NCBI GenBank assembly: GCA_002494645.1
Contig: DACE01000033.1
Coordinates: forward strand, 14,538-78,537
Reading direction: 5' to 3'
Origin: Euryarchaeota archaeon UBA256
Lineage (GTDB): Archaea; Thermoplasmatota; Poseidoniia; Poseidoniales; Poseidoniaceae
Length of the DNA: 64,000 nt
Of this stretch, positions 52,629-61,602 are shown piece after piece (the stretch's first letter is position 1; each line of letters starts with the position of its first letter). The translations under genes and the position numbers were made by a program. The notes under the pieces were generated by a model that made no database searches, had not been told where the DNA came from, and saw only the letters and a list, made by a program, of their open reading frames with translations.

Positions 52629-54674
52629 TTAGCGTTTTTTAGGTTGCAGTGCAGTCAGCAGTTTTCCAATTGAGTCCGATGCTATCACCACTGCATCCCC
52701 GAATAAACTCCCACCTTTGGGCAGAGCTCTCGTTGCCAACCAGATGAACACCGCCATAAACCAACCAAAGAAGACCAAGGAAAGGAAGTTGTTGAGTGTG
52801 GCAACGCCAAAAATTTCCGGTAAGTTGATTTTGGCCACGATGAGAACAGCAATGAGGACCCCCATGATAGATTCACCAGCAATGAATCCGGCACCGATTA
52901 GCACACCTCTGCTTTCAACTTCTTTGGCTGCCTTTTCTGCCCTTGGAGAGGGTACCTCGCGAAGCATACCATCCACTCGTAGGTGCGCACTTCGTAGGAG
53001 GACATGGGATATCACTCCACCAGTCATGATGGGTACTGAAAGACCCAGGGGCAGGTAAATCCCGATGGCTACACTCATCACTGGCATATTGAGTCTGATG
53101 AGAGCCACAGCGATAGCAGCGCCGAGTACGACCATCTGGATGTTCAAATCCCCTCCGAAGGCACCCTGTACAATCGCTCCAATGAGTTCAGCTTGGGGTG
53201 CAAAGAGCGCCTTTGAGCACGTGGGGTCACCGGGCAAGGGATTCATCTGACATGCAGTTTGTGAGATTCGAAACGCATCATGAAGCAATGAAAGAACAGG
53301 TCCGATGACGACAGCTCCTGTCAACACACCAATGATTTCAGCTACCTGCTGACGTTTGGGCGTTGCCCCTAACATATGGCCAGTCTTCAAATCCTGCATG
53401 ACATCTCCTGCTATAGCAGCACTTGAGGCTACGATTGCAGCAATCAAAAGCGTGGCCATCATGAGGTCTTGTTTGGCCATCCCGAGAAAGAGGTCACCGA
53501 CGATGTAGACCAAGCCAACCGTGAACAAAAGAGTCGCAATGGTCATACCTGAAACTGGTGAATTTGATGAACCGACAACACCGGCGATATAGCCTGCTAC
53601 TGCAGCGAAAAAGAACGCTACGAAGGCGAGGAAAAGAGCGCCAGCTAGAGCGAGAACAAATGATTCAGTAGCCCACCAATAGAAGAAAAAGGTCAACACG
53701 ACCAATATGCCACAGACAGTAAAGACGTGATTCATGGGGATATCTTGTTCTGTCCGAAGTAACTCTGCTCCTCCGTCCTCATTTTTGATGAATGCTTTTG
53801 ATAGCCCCGTGATGATGGTTTTTCTCATTGACCAAAGCGTATACACTCCCCCGACAACCATGGCACCAACACCAACATATCGAATTTGGGAAGACCAAAT
53901 GCTGTAGAACCCATCAACAAGCGAATCTGTTGCAGGCCAGCCGTAGATGAGCCCGTACATGGGCACCAATAATCCGAATCCCAGAACGCCACCAAAAAAG
54001 ATGAATGAAGCGATACGGATGCCTACAATAAACCCGACTGAAAGCAGGGCAATGGACAGATCCATACCCGCATATATGCGGGTTGAAACAAAGGTTGCAG
54101 CACCTTCAACGGTGTGATGTGTGATTTCAAAACCTTTCACCATCAAGCCATAGATTCCTCCGATGGCCAAGGCATACAAAATGGCTAGAGCACCGTCTCC
54201 TCCCTCTTCTCCAGCCACTAAAACTTCACGACAAGCAACGCCCTCTGGGTAAGGTAACGCTTCTTCAACAATGAAGAGCCTTCGTAAAGCGATGGTGAAC
54301 ATCGTCCCCAAGAGTCCCCCGAGGGTGGCGATGATGAGAGTATCGAACCACTGTATGCTGGTCCATAGATTCATTACCAAGAGTGCAGGGACTGTAAATA
54401 TGATTCCAGCAGCTAGTGATTCGCCGGCGGAAGCCATCGTTTGAACGGCATTGTTCTCAAGGATTGAAACATCATTGAACATTGTTCGTAAAATGATCAT
54501 TGACATGACTGCGGCGGGAATGCTGGCTGAAACGGTCATGCCAGCGTAAAGGCCGAGGTAAGCGTTAGCTGCAGTCATCAAAATGCCAAGAACAATGCCG
54601 ACCAAGATGACTCGTAATGTCAATTCAGGTGGCGATTCATGAGCGGGGATATATGGCTCTCCGTGTTCGCTCAT
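52629..54674 (-). CDS. OPT-family oligopeptide/metal-chelate transporter
   Basis: About 681 aa polytopic protein with some 15 membrane segments. It belongs to the prokaryotic OPT branch: an N-terminal ELTLRVILVGIVLGILMTAANAYLGL (two short parts of the family signature), then MTVSASIPAAVMSMIIL, VGSSNSPVSGMTIATL and GAVVIGPVLSLLHDAF. It imports small peptides or chelated metals by proton symport (family knowledge). ATG 54674 (MSEHGEPYIPAHE) is chosen over 54725. Peptide uptake fits the protein-degrading heterotrophic lifestyle expected of marine Group II archaea (inference). Confidence 0.88.
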   Translation of the reverse strand: MSEHGEPYIPAHESPPELTLRVILVGIVLGILMTAANAYLGLYAGMTVSASIPAAVMSMIILRTMFNDVSILENNAVQTMASAGESLAAGIIFTVPALLVMNLWTSIQWFDTLIIATLGGLLGTMFTIALRRLFIVEEALPYPEGVACREVLVAGEEGGDGALAILYALAIGGIYGLMVKGFEITHHTVEGAATFVSTRIYAGMDLSIALLSVGFIVGIRIASFIFFGGVLGFGLLVPMYGLIYGWPATDSLVDGFYSIWSSQIRYVGVGAMVVGGVYTLWSMRKTIITGLSKAFIKNEDGGAELLRTEQDIPMNHVFTVCGILVVLTFFFYWWATESFVLALAGALFLAFVAFFFAAVAGYIAGVVGSSNSPVSGMTIATLLFTVGLVYIVGDLFLGMAKQDLMMATLLIAAIVASSAAIAGDVMQDLKTGHMLGATPKRQQVAEIIGVLTGAVVIGPVLSLLHDAFRISQTACQMNPLPGDPTCSKALFAPQAELIGAIVQGAFGGDLNIQMVVLGAAIAVALIRLNMPVMSVAIGIYLPLGLSVPIMTGGVISHVLLRSAHLRVDGMLREVPSPRAEKAAKEVESRGVLIGAGFIAGESIMGVLIAVLIVAKINLPEIFGVATLNNFLSLVFFGWFMAVFIWLATRALPKGGSLFGDAVVIASDSIGKLLTALQPKKR

Positions 54675-54760
54675 GTTCTTTCCACTTCGTAGAGGTAATT
54701 CTATTCTACGATGAGATTGCTTCAAAAATTCAAAACCCGATTCTCATCTGCCGTATTTCA

Positions 54761-54863
54761 CCTCTGTATATAGAGGAGTCAATTTTGATTTGTAGGGATA
54801 TCGCACATCAATATAATATGTATTCGGTTTTTGGCAACAAATAGCATTTTGGAGTGTGACTCC
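54761..54863 (+). promoter_or_regulatory. Palindrome-rich control region of the P-type ATPase gene
   Basis: The 212-base gap between the divergent OPT and ATPase genes is AT-rich. It contains CCTCT/AGAGG (54761-54776, 6-base loop), a TATA-like ATATAATATG (54811-54820), and a perfect GGAGT-GTG-ACTCC inverted repeat (54851-54863). The last lies just downstream of the expected transcription start and 23 bases before ATG 54887, well placed for a repressor. It may answer to the metal ion moved by the pump (inference). Confidence 0.45.
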
Positions 54864-54886
54864 AATAATGCCCAACGGTGATTAAT

Positions 54887-57775
54887 ATGGGTGAACAAAC
54901 TTGGCACGATTTAACCGTTGACGATTGTCTCATAGCGCAAGACAGTGGAATGGATGGCATCTCACCCGATGAGGTCATAAAGCGCCGTGAATCATACGGT
55001 TGGAATAAACTCGCTGAAGCAGAGAAGACCTCTGCATTCATACGTTTTATATCGCAATATAATGATCCTCTCAACTACTTATTGATCGGTGCAGCACTGG
55101 TTGCCCTTGCCATACATCCCGACCAACCTGGCGATGCTATTTTCATATTCATTGTACTCACTGCGAATGCATTTTTTGGATTTTGGCAGGAAGGGCAAGC
55201 AGAACAGGCGATGGACTCGCTCAAGGAGATGTCGGTTTCCAACTGCGTTGTCCTTCGCGGAGAATATGAAAACGAAATACCTACTTCGGAACTTGTTCCT
55301 GGAGACATTGTGCGCCTCGAACAAGGTCTCAACGTGCCAGCTGACCTCCGAATCCTTTGGTCGCAACAATGTAAAATTGATGAATCAGCCCTTACGGGAG
55401 AATCGCTCACTGTGGGTAAAGATCCCAAAGAACTCGACATCACTACAATGCTGGCAGACCGAAGCAACATGGCTTACATGGGTACGACGGTATCTTCAGG
55501 CCGTGGTTTAGGGCTCGTAGTCAATACGGGAATGGGAACTGAACTTGGAAAAATTGCTCGTAATATTGCTGATGCCCAAACACCAAAAACTCCGCTAGAA
55601 CTCAAATTAGAGAGTCTAGGACGATTCCTTGGTTTCATTGCTTTGATTGTTGCAGTATTGTTGGTATCCTTGAAGATGATAGTCGCATATGGCACGCCAG
55701 GTGTTGATTTGAAAGAAGTTGCAGTCAATCAATTCATTGTCGCTATTGCCATATTCGTAGCGATTGTCCCTGAAGGTTTGCCGATTATTCTTGTTATCAC
55801 GCTCTCGTTGGGGATGCGTAATATGGCTCGCCACAAGGCAATTATTCGCCGCATGAAGGCTGTAGAAACACTCGGTTCTACAACTGTGATTTGTTCCGAT
55901 AAAACAGGAACATTAACGAAAAATCAAATGACTGTGAGGCAACTCTCAACCCTTGCAGGTAGTTATGCCTTCTCTGGTGAAGGATTCAAGCCCGACGGCA
56001 CCCTCATACGCGACGATGTCGAACTCGATGATGAGGAACTCAGTGTCCTTCAAACGAACTTAAATTTCCGTTTAGTAGGTGCCTGCCTGTCGTTATGCCA
56101 CAATTCAAACATCGTTAAGGCTGATGGGCAATGGCAAGCAATTGGAGACCCCACTGATTCAGCCTCTGCGGTTGCAGGTTGGAAAATCAACGGAGATGTC
56201 AAGAAATTTTCATACCGCCATCCTCGCCTGAATGAATTTTTCTTTGATTCTATTCGCAAAAGAATGAGTGTGGTTCACGAATATGAAGGTGAGCAGTGGG
56301 TCTTTTCAAAAGGAAGTGCAGGTGGTTACAATCACTTAGCCAGTTGGAAGATTGTTGACAATGAGATCGTCACATTAACCGATGACGATAAGATGGCGAT
56401 CAAGAAAATGAACAATGATATGGGCTCACAGGCCATGCGAGTCATTGCTCTCTTTGCTCGAAAAGTAGGAGATGGTGAAGACATATCGGACATGTCCGGT
56501 ATTGAAAATGATTTGATTTTCTTAGGCTTGGTCGGCATCATGGACCCCCCGCGCCCCGAAGTAAAGGCTGCCATCGAAACGTGTCAGCGAGCAGGAATCA
56601 AGGTCAAGATGATCACGGGCGACCAACATATGACCGCTGCCGCCATAGGTCAGGAGTTGGGAATCACAACAGGTTCTTTGAAACCCATTGATGGAAAAGA
56701 ATTGCAAGGCATGGACGATGCTGCCCTTCTTGAAGTCAGTGAAAGTATCTCAATTTTTTCAAGAGTCACCCCCGACCAAAAGATGAGGATTGTTTCGTCA
56801 CTTCAAGAACAAGGCGAGATTGTTGCAATGACGGGCGACGGTGTTAACGACGCTCCCGCTCTATCGGGCGCCAATATTGGCATTGCAATGGGCATTGCTG
56901 GCACTGACGTCGCTAAAGACGCTGCTGACATGGTCCTACAAGACGACAATTTTGCCAATATTGTTCATGCGGTAGAAGAGGGACGTAAGATTTACCAAAA
57001 CATCAGAAACTTTGTTCGATATCAAGTCTCTACCAATGTCGCAGCAGTGGCCCTAATCATTATTTCAACCTTCTTTTTCGGATGGAATCTGCCGCTCACT
57101 GCTACACAAATTTTGGTCATTAATATCCTCATGGATGGTCCACCAGCTGTCGCCTTGGGTGTGGAGAAAGAGCACGGTAACGTCATGGAACGTCCTCCTC
57201 GGCCAGTAGATGAAAGTCTTCCAAACCGGGGAGATATTTCTCTCATCTTTTACCTGGGCGCTGTCATGGTGACCGGCACACTAGCAATCTTCTACCTCGC
57301 CGGCGGAGGTATCGCAGAGTGTGGACTTCTACCTACAGAAACTACTACATCCGCTTTTGATCAAGCCGCATGTTTAACGGGTGATCAAACCGCTCTTGAC
57401 GATTGGCAGGCCTATGCCGATGGACACTTTGAGCACGCTCAAACAATGACTTTTGCAGTCTTCATCGTGTTTCAGCTCTTCAATGTCTTGAATTGTCGAT
57501 CGAATGAAGAGAGTGTATTCGAATTAGGTCTCTTTTCAAACCGTGCCATCAATTTGGCCTTGCTAATTTCTGGAGGCTTACTTCTTTTCTTCGTACAACT
57601 TGCGGATCTATCGATACCGATTATTGGAATTCAAATTGGAAATCTTTTGTCGACAACTACGCTTCAGGCATATGACTGGGGGATTATTTTGTTGGTTGCA
57701 TCAGGCGTATTTGTTATCGAAGAGTTCAGGAAATTGATTGTCAAATCGAAATTCTTAGCAGTGAAAACAAGGTGA
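54887..57775 (+). CDS. P2A-type cation-transporting ATPase (Ca2+/Mn2+, PMR1/SPCA-like)
   Basis: 962 aa. An N-terminal cation-ATPase domain is followed by the actuator loop LTGES, membrane helix 4 motif VPEGLP, phosphorylation site DKTGTLTKN, nucleotide-binding and hinge motifs (KMITGDQHMTA, TGDGVNDAPAL), and helix 6 NILMDGPPAVALGVE. Helix 6 carries Asn and Asp where yeast PMR1 binds Ca/Mn. The C-terminal part NVLNCRSNEESVFELGLFSN also matches secretory-pathway Ca ATPases. It would export calcium or manganese from the cytoplasm. ATG 54887 follows GGTGAT; a GTG at 54878 is in frame. Confidence 0.9.
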   Translation: MGEQTWHDLTVDDCLIAQDSGMDGISPDEVIKRRESYGWNKLAEAEKTSAFIRFISQYNDPLNYLLIGAALVALAIHPDQPGDAIFIFIVLTANAFFGFWQEGQAEQAMDSLKEMSVSNCVVLRGEYENEIPTSELVPGDIVRLEQGLNVPADLRILWSQQCKIDESALTGESLTVGKDPKELDITTMLADRSNMAYMGTTVSSGRGLGLVVNTGMGTELGKIARNIADAQTPKTPLELKLESLGRFLGFIALIVAVLLVSLKMIVAYGTPGVDLKEVAVNQFIVAIAIFVAIVPEGLPIILVITLSLGMRNMARHKAIIRRMKAVETLGSTTVICSDKTGTLTKNQMTVRQLSTLAGSYAFSGEGFKPDGTLIRDDVELDDEELSVLQTNLNFRLVGACLSLCHNSNIVKADGQWQAIGDPTDSASAVAGWKINGDVKKFSYRHPRLNEFFFDSIRKRMSVVHEYEGEQWVFSKGSAGGYNHLASWKIVDNEIVTLTDDDKMAIKKMNNDMGSQAMRVIALFARKVGDGEDISDMSGIENDLIFLGLVGIMDPPRPEVKAAIETCQRAGIKVKMITGDQHMTAAAIGQELGITTGSLKPIDGKELQGMDDAALLEVSESISIFSRVTPDQKMRIVSSLQEQGEIVAMTGDGVNDAPALSGANIGIAMGIAGTDVAKDAADMVLQDDNFANIVHAVEEGRKIYQNIRNFVRYQVSTNVAAVALIIISTFFFGWNLPLTATQILVINILMDGPPAVALGVEKEHGNVMERPPRPVDESLPNRGDISLIFYLGAVMVTGTLAIFYLAGGGIAECGLLPTETTTSAFDQAACLTGDQTALDDWQAYADGHFEHAQTMTFAVFIVFQLFNVLNCRSNEESVFELGLFSNRAINLALLISGGLLLFFVQLADLSIPIIGIQIGNLLSTTTLQAYDWGIILLVASGVFVIEEFRKLIVKSKFLAVKTR

Positions 57776-57820
57776 TGATGAAAAGCACATCTTCATGAAT
57801 GCCAATCATCACGCTATTGC

Positions 57821-59032
57821 ATGGAGAGGTGGACATCGGATACAGTCCTCGCGGGGCAGCGTTCGGATTGGCATAAGGCAATCACCACACACCTTCACCC
57901 CATTGAGCAGTGGTCGAAGCCGCTGCAGTCAATTGCAACGAAATTAACCAACCAACAACCACTCGATATTGACGATGGAATCCTTTTACTGGAACATCAC
58001 GACCTTCATGAAATCGGGCAAATGGCCCACGCTGTGCGTGAGGCACGCTTTGGCAACATGGCTTTCTTCAATGCAAACGTACACGTTAATCAAACAAATA
58101 TCTGCGTTTTGGCCTGTCGTTTTTGTGCATTCCGTAGAGGCCCAAAGGCAAAAGACGCCTACGCTTTATCGGTTCAAGATTACGTAGACGACCTCGGCAC
58201 TTATGCAGATTATGTTGACGAGGTTCATTCTGTTGGAGGATTACATCCCGATTGGACCATCGAGCACTACGAGGCTATGTTTAGCCAAACTCGTGCAGCG
58301 TACCCCCACATCTCGATCAAAGCGCTCACCGCTGTTGAGGTCAAACATCTTGCTCAGCAATCCTCAATTTCAACGAAGACCGTTCTCCGAAGGCTCAAAG
58401 ATTCGGGTCTGACATCTCTCCCTGGTGGTGGAGCTGAAATCCTCGACGATGATGTCCGTGCCATCATATGCAATGGCAAAGAAAGTTCAGATGAGTATTT
58501 GCAAATTCATGAAGAAGCCCATGATGTTGGTCTCCCATCAAACTGCACCATGCTTTTTGGAACGATTGAATCCAATCTACAGCGTATACAGCACATGATT
58601 TCACTGCGTGAACTCCAATCCAAGACGGGTGGATTCCAGTGCTTTGTCCCTTACCCATTCCTCCCCGATTCCTCACGGCTCCCCGAAGCACAGTTGTCTA
58701 CAGGGTCAGAAATATTGAGAACAATCGCGGTTTCACGACTCATGCTCGATAATATACCTCACATCAAAGCATACCGAATGAACATAGGCGACCATGTTGC
58801 TGAATTAGCACTCCAGTTTGGTGCTGATGACATTGACGGTACCGTGCAAAAGGAGTCGATCATGCACCTCGCAGGTTCAACTGCGCCACTTGACCACGAC
58901 CGTAACAAATTAGCGCGTTTAATTCAAGATGCAGGTTGCACCCCTATTCTACGAAACACAACCTACACGTCATTTGAGACCTTCAAAATGATTGCAGTTC
59001 CCACCCGAAAATCCTTGCCAATGGCGCGCTGA
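57821..59032 (+). CDS. mqnE: Aminodeoxyfutalosine synthase MqnE (radical SAM)
   Basis: 403 aa. The radical SAM cluster site is CVLACRFCAF (CxxxCxxC) preceded by HVNQTNI. The MqnE-type barrel motifs are EVHSVGGLHPDW, ISIKALTAVEVKHLA and SLPGGGAEILDDDVR, with GGFQCFVPYPF and LMLDNIPHIKAYRMN later. It joins 3-[(1-carboxyvinyl)oxy]benzoate to SAM-derived adenosyl, giving 6-amino-6-deoxyfutalosine in menaquinone synthesis. It is followed by mqnA after 6 bases. The alternative radical SAM step enzyme MqnC lacks the PGGGAE/KALTAVE pattern, so MqnE is preferred. Confidence 0.9.
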   Translation: MERWTSDTVLAGQRSDWHKAITTHLHPIEQWSKPLQSIATKLTNQQPLDIDDGILLLEHHDLHEIGQMAHAVREARFGNMAFFNANVHVNQTNICVLACRFCAFRRGPKAKDAYALSVQDYVDDLGTYADYVDEVHSVGGLHPDWTIEHYEAMFSQTRAAYPHISIKALTAVEVKHLAQQSSISTKTVLRRLKDSGLTSLPGGGAEILDDDVRAIICNGKESSDEYLQIHEEAHDVGLPSNCTMLFGTIESNLQRIQHMISLRELQSKTGGFQCFVPYPFLPDSSRLPEAQLSTGSEILRTIAVSRLMLDNIPHIKAYRMNIGDHVAELALQFGADDIDGTVQKESIMHLAGSTAPLDHDRNKLARLIQDAGCTPILRNTTYTSFETFKMIAVPTRKSLPMAR

Positions 59033-59038
59033 GGTGAA

Positions 59039-59839
59039 ATGATGGAAGAAGCAACTTGGACAAAAACGATTGGTAGAGTCGCATTCATCAATTGCGACCC
59101 CCTGTTCCACGATCTTTCCGATGAATGGAATATCCTTTCAGCACCCCCGTCCTGGTTGACCGGGCATGTGCTACGAAAGGATTGTATCCTCGCACCAATT
59201 CCAGCAGCTGATTATGCGAAACATTCTGATGAATTGTACCTTCTTCCCGAAATCGGAATAGGTTCTCAAGGCGAAGTAGGCAGCGTCCTCCTCTTTGGAG
59301 CAGTCCCACTAGCGTCCATGAAAACGATTGCACTTCCTTCCGACTCTGCAACATCTGTCGCCCTGCTGAAGCACTTGATTAAGCAAAAGGGCCTGCCCAT
59401 GAATTACATCCCAACTGGTCCAGATTATGATTCGATGATGGCTCTTGCGGATGGCGCCCTATTAATTGGTGACAGAGCCCTCGAAGCGGCCAAAGAATTC
59501 CCTGAAATGGTTCAAATGGACCTTGGTCTGGCGTGGATGAATCAAGAATCACTACCCATGATTTTCGGGGTGTTCGTTGCGAGAAAGGATACGCCGGTAG
59601 AACTCCTCCGAAGCGCACATCAAGCCCTTTTAGACAACTTGGAAACCTTTGAACAACGGCCTCAAAAGCGGGATGATGTCATTGAATGGTCAATGCGAAA
59701 GTCAGATTTATCCCATGAACGACTTGACCAGTATTACGGAGAGGTATTCAACCGTTTGAATCAACATCATCTAGACGGATTATTTGCCTTCCTCAACAAA
59801 GCCTGTAATTTGCAACACGACCCTCTCTTTGCCTGGTAA
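59039..59839 (+). CDS. mqnA: Chorismate dehydratase MqnA
   Basis: 266 aa periplasmic-binding-protein-like fold enzyme (VitK2_biosynth family). The N-terminal motif is GRVAFINCDPLFHDL, with EIGIGSQGEVGSVLLFG in the middle and DLGLAWMNQESLPMIFGVFVAR later. It removes water from chorismate to start the futalosine pathway. ATG 59039 and ATG 59042 are adjacent; GAGGTGA (59031-59037) is better spaced for the second. Confidence 0.85.
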   Translation: MMEEATWTKTIGRVAFINCDPLFHDLSDEWNILSAPPSWLTGHVLRKDCILAPIPAADYAKHSDELYLLPEIGIGSQGEVGSVLLFGAVPLASMKTIALPSDSATSVALLKHLIKQKGLPMNYIPTGPDYDSMMALADGALLIGDRALEAAKEFPEMVQMDLGLAWMNQESLPMIFGVFVARKDTPVELLRSAHQALLDNLETFEQRPQKRDDVIEWSMRKSDLSHERLDQYYGEVFNRLNQHHLDGLFAFLNKACNLQHDPLFAW

Positions 59840-59903
59840 TTTCTCCTTCGTTGTTTAAGATTTCAAACGGTGTATTCTTGAAGGTCGTGAGGGTGGGAAG
59901 AAC

Positions 59904-60791
59904 ATGGTGAACGAATTACCTCGTGATGAAGACGGCAACATGATTGTCAGAATTGGACACAGCCCAGACCCAGATGATGCATTTATGTTCCACGCAATGA
60001 CAACTGGAGCCTTTCCCACACCCGGTTACAACTTTGTTCATGAATTACAAGATATCGAAACTCTCAATCATCGAGCGATGAACCAAGACCTCGAGGTATC
60101 AGCCGTTTCGATTCACGCCTATCCTGAGATTGCGGAACACTACGCATTGATGAATTGTGGTGCATCAATGGGGGAAGGCTATGGTCCAATGGTCGTATGT
60201 CACGCCGGTGTGACCGAAGATGAAGCACGCTCCAATATCATCGCCGTACCGGGTATGAAAACGAGCGCTTACCTTGGCCTGCGATTGGCTTGGGGTGATG
60301 TTCAAGTAGCCGTAGTTCCCTTTGATGAAATCATTCCGCGTATCCTTGATGGCACCTATATGAGTGGTTTGATTATTCACGAAGGCCAACTCACCTATGT
60401 TGACCATGATCTCGATGTACTCATCGATCTTGGAAAATGGTGGAATGGGCGTACGGACAACTGGCCCATGCCACTGGGAGGTAATGTTGTACGACGAGAC
60501 CTGGGTCAACAAATCATGGAAGACATCACGAAATACACGAAAATGAGTATCGAGTTTGCAATTCAATCACCCGATGAAGCCCTTGAATTTGCAAAAGCAT
60601 GGGGCAGAGGTATTGATGACGATACCAATCGTGAGTTTGTTGGAATGTATGTGAACGACCGTACCATTGACTACAAAGATGAAGGCAGGGCTTCCATCAG
60701 ACAATTCATTGAAGAGGGGCAAGAAATCGGTCTTATCTCAACCGATTTCGATACACAATCAATGCAGTTTATTGGTGCACCCTCTTCGTGA
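59904..60791 (+). CDS. mqnD: 1,4-Dihydroxy-6-naphthoate synthase MqnD-like
   Basis: 295 aa, paralogous in fold to MqnA. The N-terminal motif HSPDPDDAFMFHAM is that of the MqnD-like branch. ALMNCGASMGEGYGPMVV, GMKTSAYLGLRLAWG and ILDGTYMSGLIIHEGQLTY follow. It forms 1,4-dihydroxy-6-naphthoate from the cyclic futalosine intermediate. GGGTGGG precedes ATG 59904. Its stop overlaps the GTG of the next gene (GTGA). The missing pathway enzymes MqnB and MqnC are not in the window. Confidence 0.82.
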   Translation: MVNELPRDEDGNMIVRIGHSPDPDDAFMFHAMTTGAFPTPGYNFVHELQDIETLNHRAMNQDLEVSAVSIHAYPEIAEHYALMNCGASMGEGYGPMVVCHAGVTEDEARSNIIAVPGMKTSAYLGLRLAWGDVQVAVVPFDEIIPRILDGTYMSGLIIHEGQLTYVDHDLDVLIDLGKWWNGRTDNWPMPLGGNVVRRDLGQQIMEDITKYTKMSIEFAIQSPDEALEFAKAWGRGIDDDTNREFVGMYVNDRTIDYKDEGRASIRQFIEEGQEIGLISTDFDTQSMQFIGAPSS

Positions 60792-60796
60792 TTGAG

Positions 60797-61282
60797 ATGA
60801 CGGATGAACGGATTCCTCAGGTGAGCCAATACGGTTCAGTTGACCCCGCGCCTCCAGAAGACAAAGGGGAACTATCAGAGTGGACTGAGACTCTCTTTGA
60901 TGAATCACTTCCCATGTTTCAACGTATGAGGTCTGTTTTTGCACTGCGCAACCATCGAACCGATGAGGCGTGTCTAGCCCTCTGTCAAGGATTTAGCAGC
61001 TCGAGTGCATTGCTTCGCCATGAGTTGGCATACGTGCTTGGGCAGATGCAAAATAATCATGCGTTACCCACGCTCATTGAGCGTTTAGAAGACGAGGATG
61101 AACATGTCATGGTTCGCCACGAAGCGGCAGAAGCTATGGGGGCAATCGGCGACCGAAGCGTGATCCCGATTTTGCAAAGATTCACAGACCATTCTGCCCC
61201 TGAAGTGGCCGAATCATGCATTGTCGCTCTCGACCTTCTTGAATGGGTTGCGAGTTCAGACTTTCAAACAACTGAATGGTGA
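60797..61282 (+). CDS. HEAT-repeat protein resembling one half of deoxyhypusine hydroxylase
   Basis: 161 aa from ATG 60797; a GTG at 60788 overlapping the mqnD stop is an alternative. HEAT repeats carry two His-Glu motifs: LLRHELAYVLGQMQ (H75-E76) and MVRHEAAEAMGAIGD (H108-E109), spaced 33 residues apart. From memory, human deoxyhypusine hydroxylase has LLKHELAYCLGQMQ and MVRHEAGEALGAIGD with the same 33-residue spacing (H56/H89), repeated in a second half. The following EVAESCIVALDLLEW also matches that half. The eukaryotic enzyme binds two irons with both halves; this protein would need to dimerise. The eIF5A-modification role is inferred. Other HEAT/PBS-lyase proteins are the alternative. 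Confidence 0.8.
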   Translation: MTDERIPQVSQYGSVDPAPPEDKGELSEWTETLFDESLPMFQRMRSVFALRNHRTDEACLALCQGFSSSSALLRHELAYVLGQMQNNHALPTLIERLEDEDEHVMVRHEAAEAMGAIGDRSVIPILQRFTDHSAPEVAESCIVALDLLEWVASSDFQTTEW

Positions 61283-61317
61283 ATCTCTACCCCCTCAAGT
61301 TCAAAGACTAGGATGAT

Positions 61318-61551
61318 ATGCCCTCAATTGGAGCGACCTCTATGCCACACGAACACGTTCAACTTGCACAGGCCCCTAACGGAGAACTCGGACCACGCTG
61401 CCATTCCTGCGGCATTCGCCTCACATTTGGCAACGCCATGGTAGTGGATAAGCATTACATGTGTTGGGACCATTATGTAGAGGCCACGGGCGCTGATACT
61501 GTAACTCAGGTGTCTAATGCCGATGAACGCTTTTGGATGAAGCAAGATTGA
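61318..61551 (+). CDS. Small protein with a Cys/His cluster
   Basis: 77 aa from ATG 61318, or 69 aa from ATG 61342 (MPHEHVQLAQ). A likely zinc site is formed by RCHSCGIRL and MCWDHY (Cys-x2-Cys followed by Cys and His about 20 residues later), close to LIM-half or ribbon patterns. Unknown function. It lies between the DOHH-like and primase genes on the same strand. Confidence 0.6.
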   Translation: MPSIGATSMPHEHVQLAQAPNGELGPRCHSCGIRLTFGNAMVVDKHYMCWDHYVEATGADTVTQVSNADERFWMKQD

Positions 61552-61602
61552 AACGGCTTTGTTCAAGAACCCTCATCCGCTCGTTAGGATTGGCGGAAGC
61601 AT

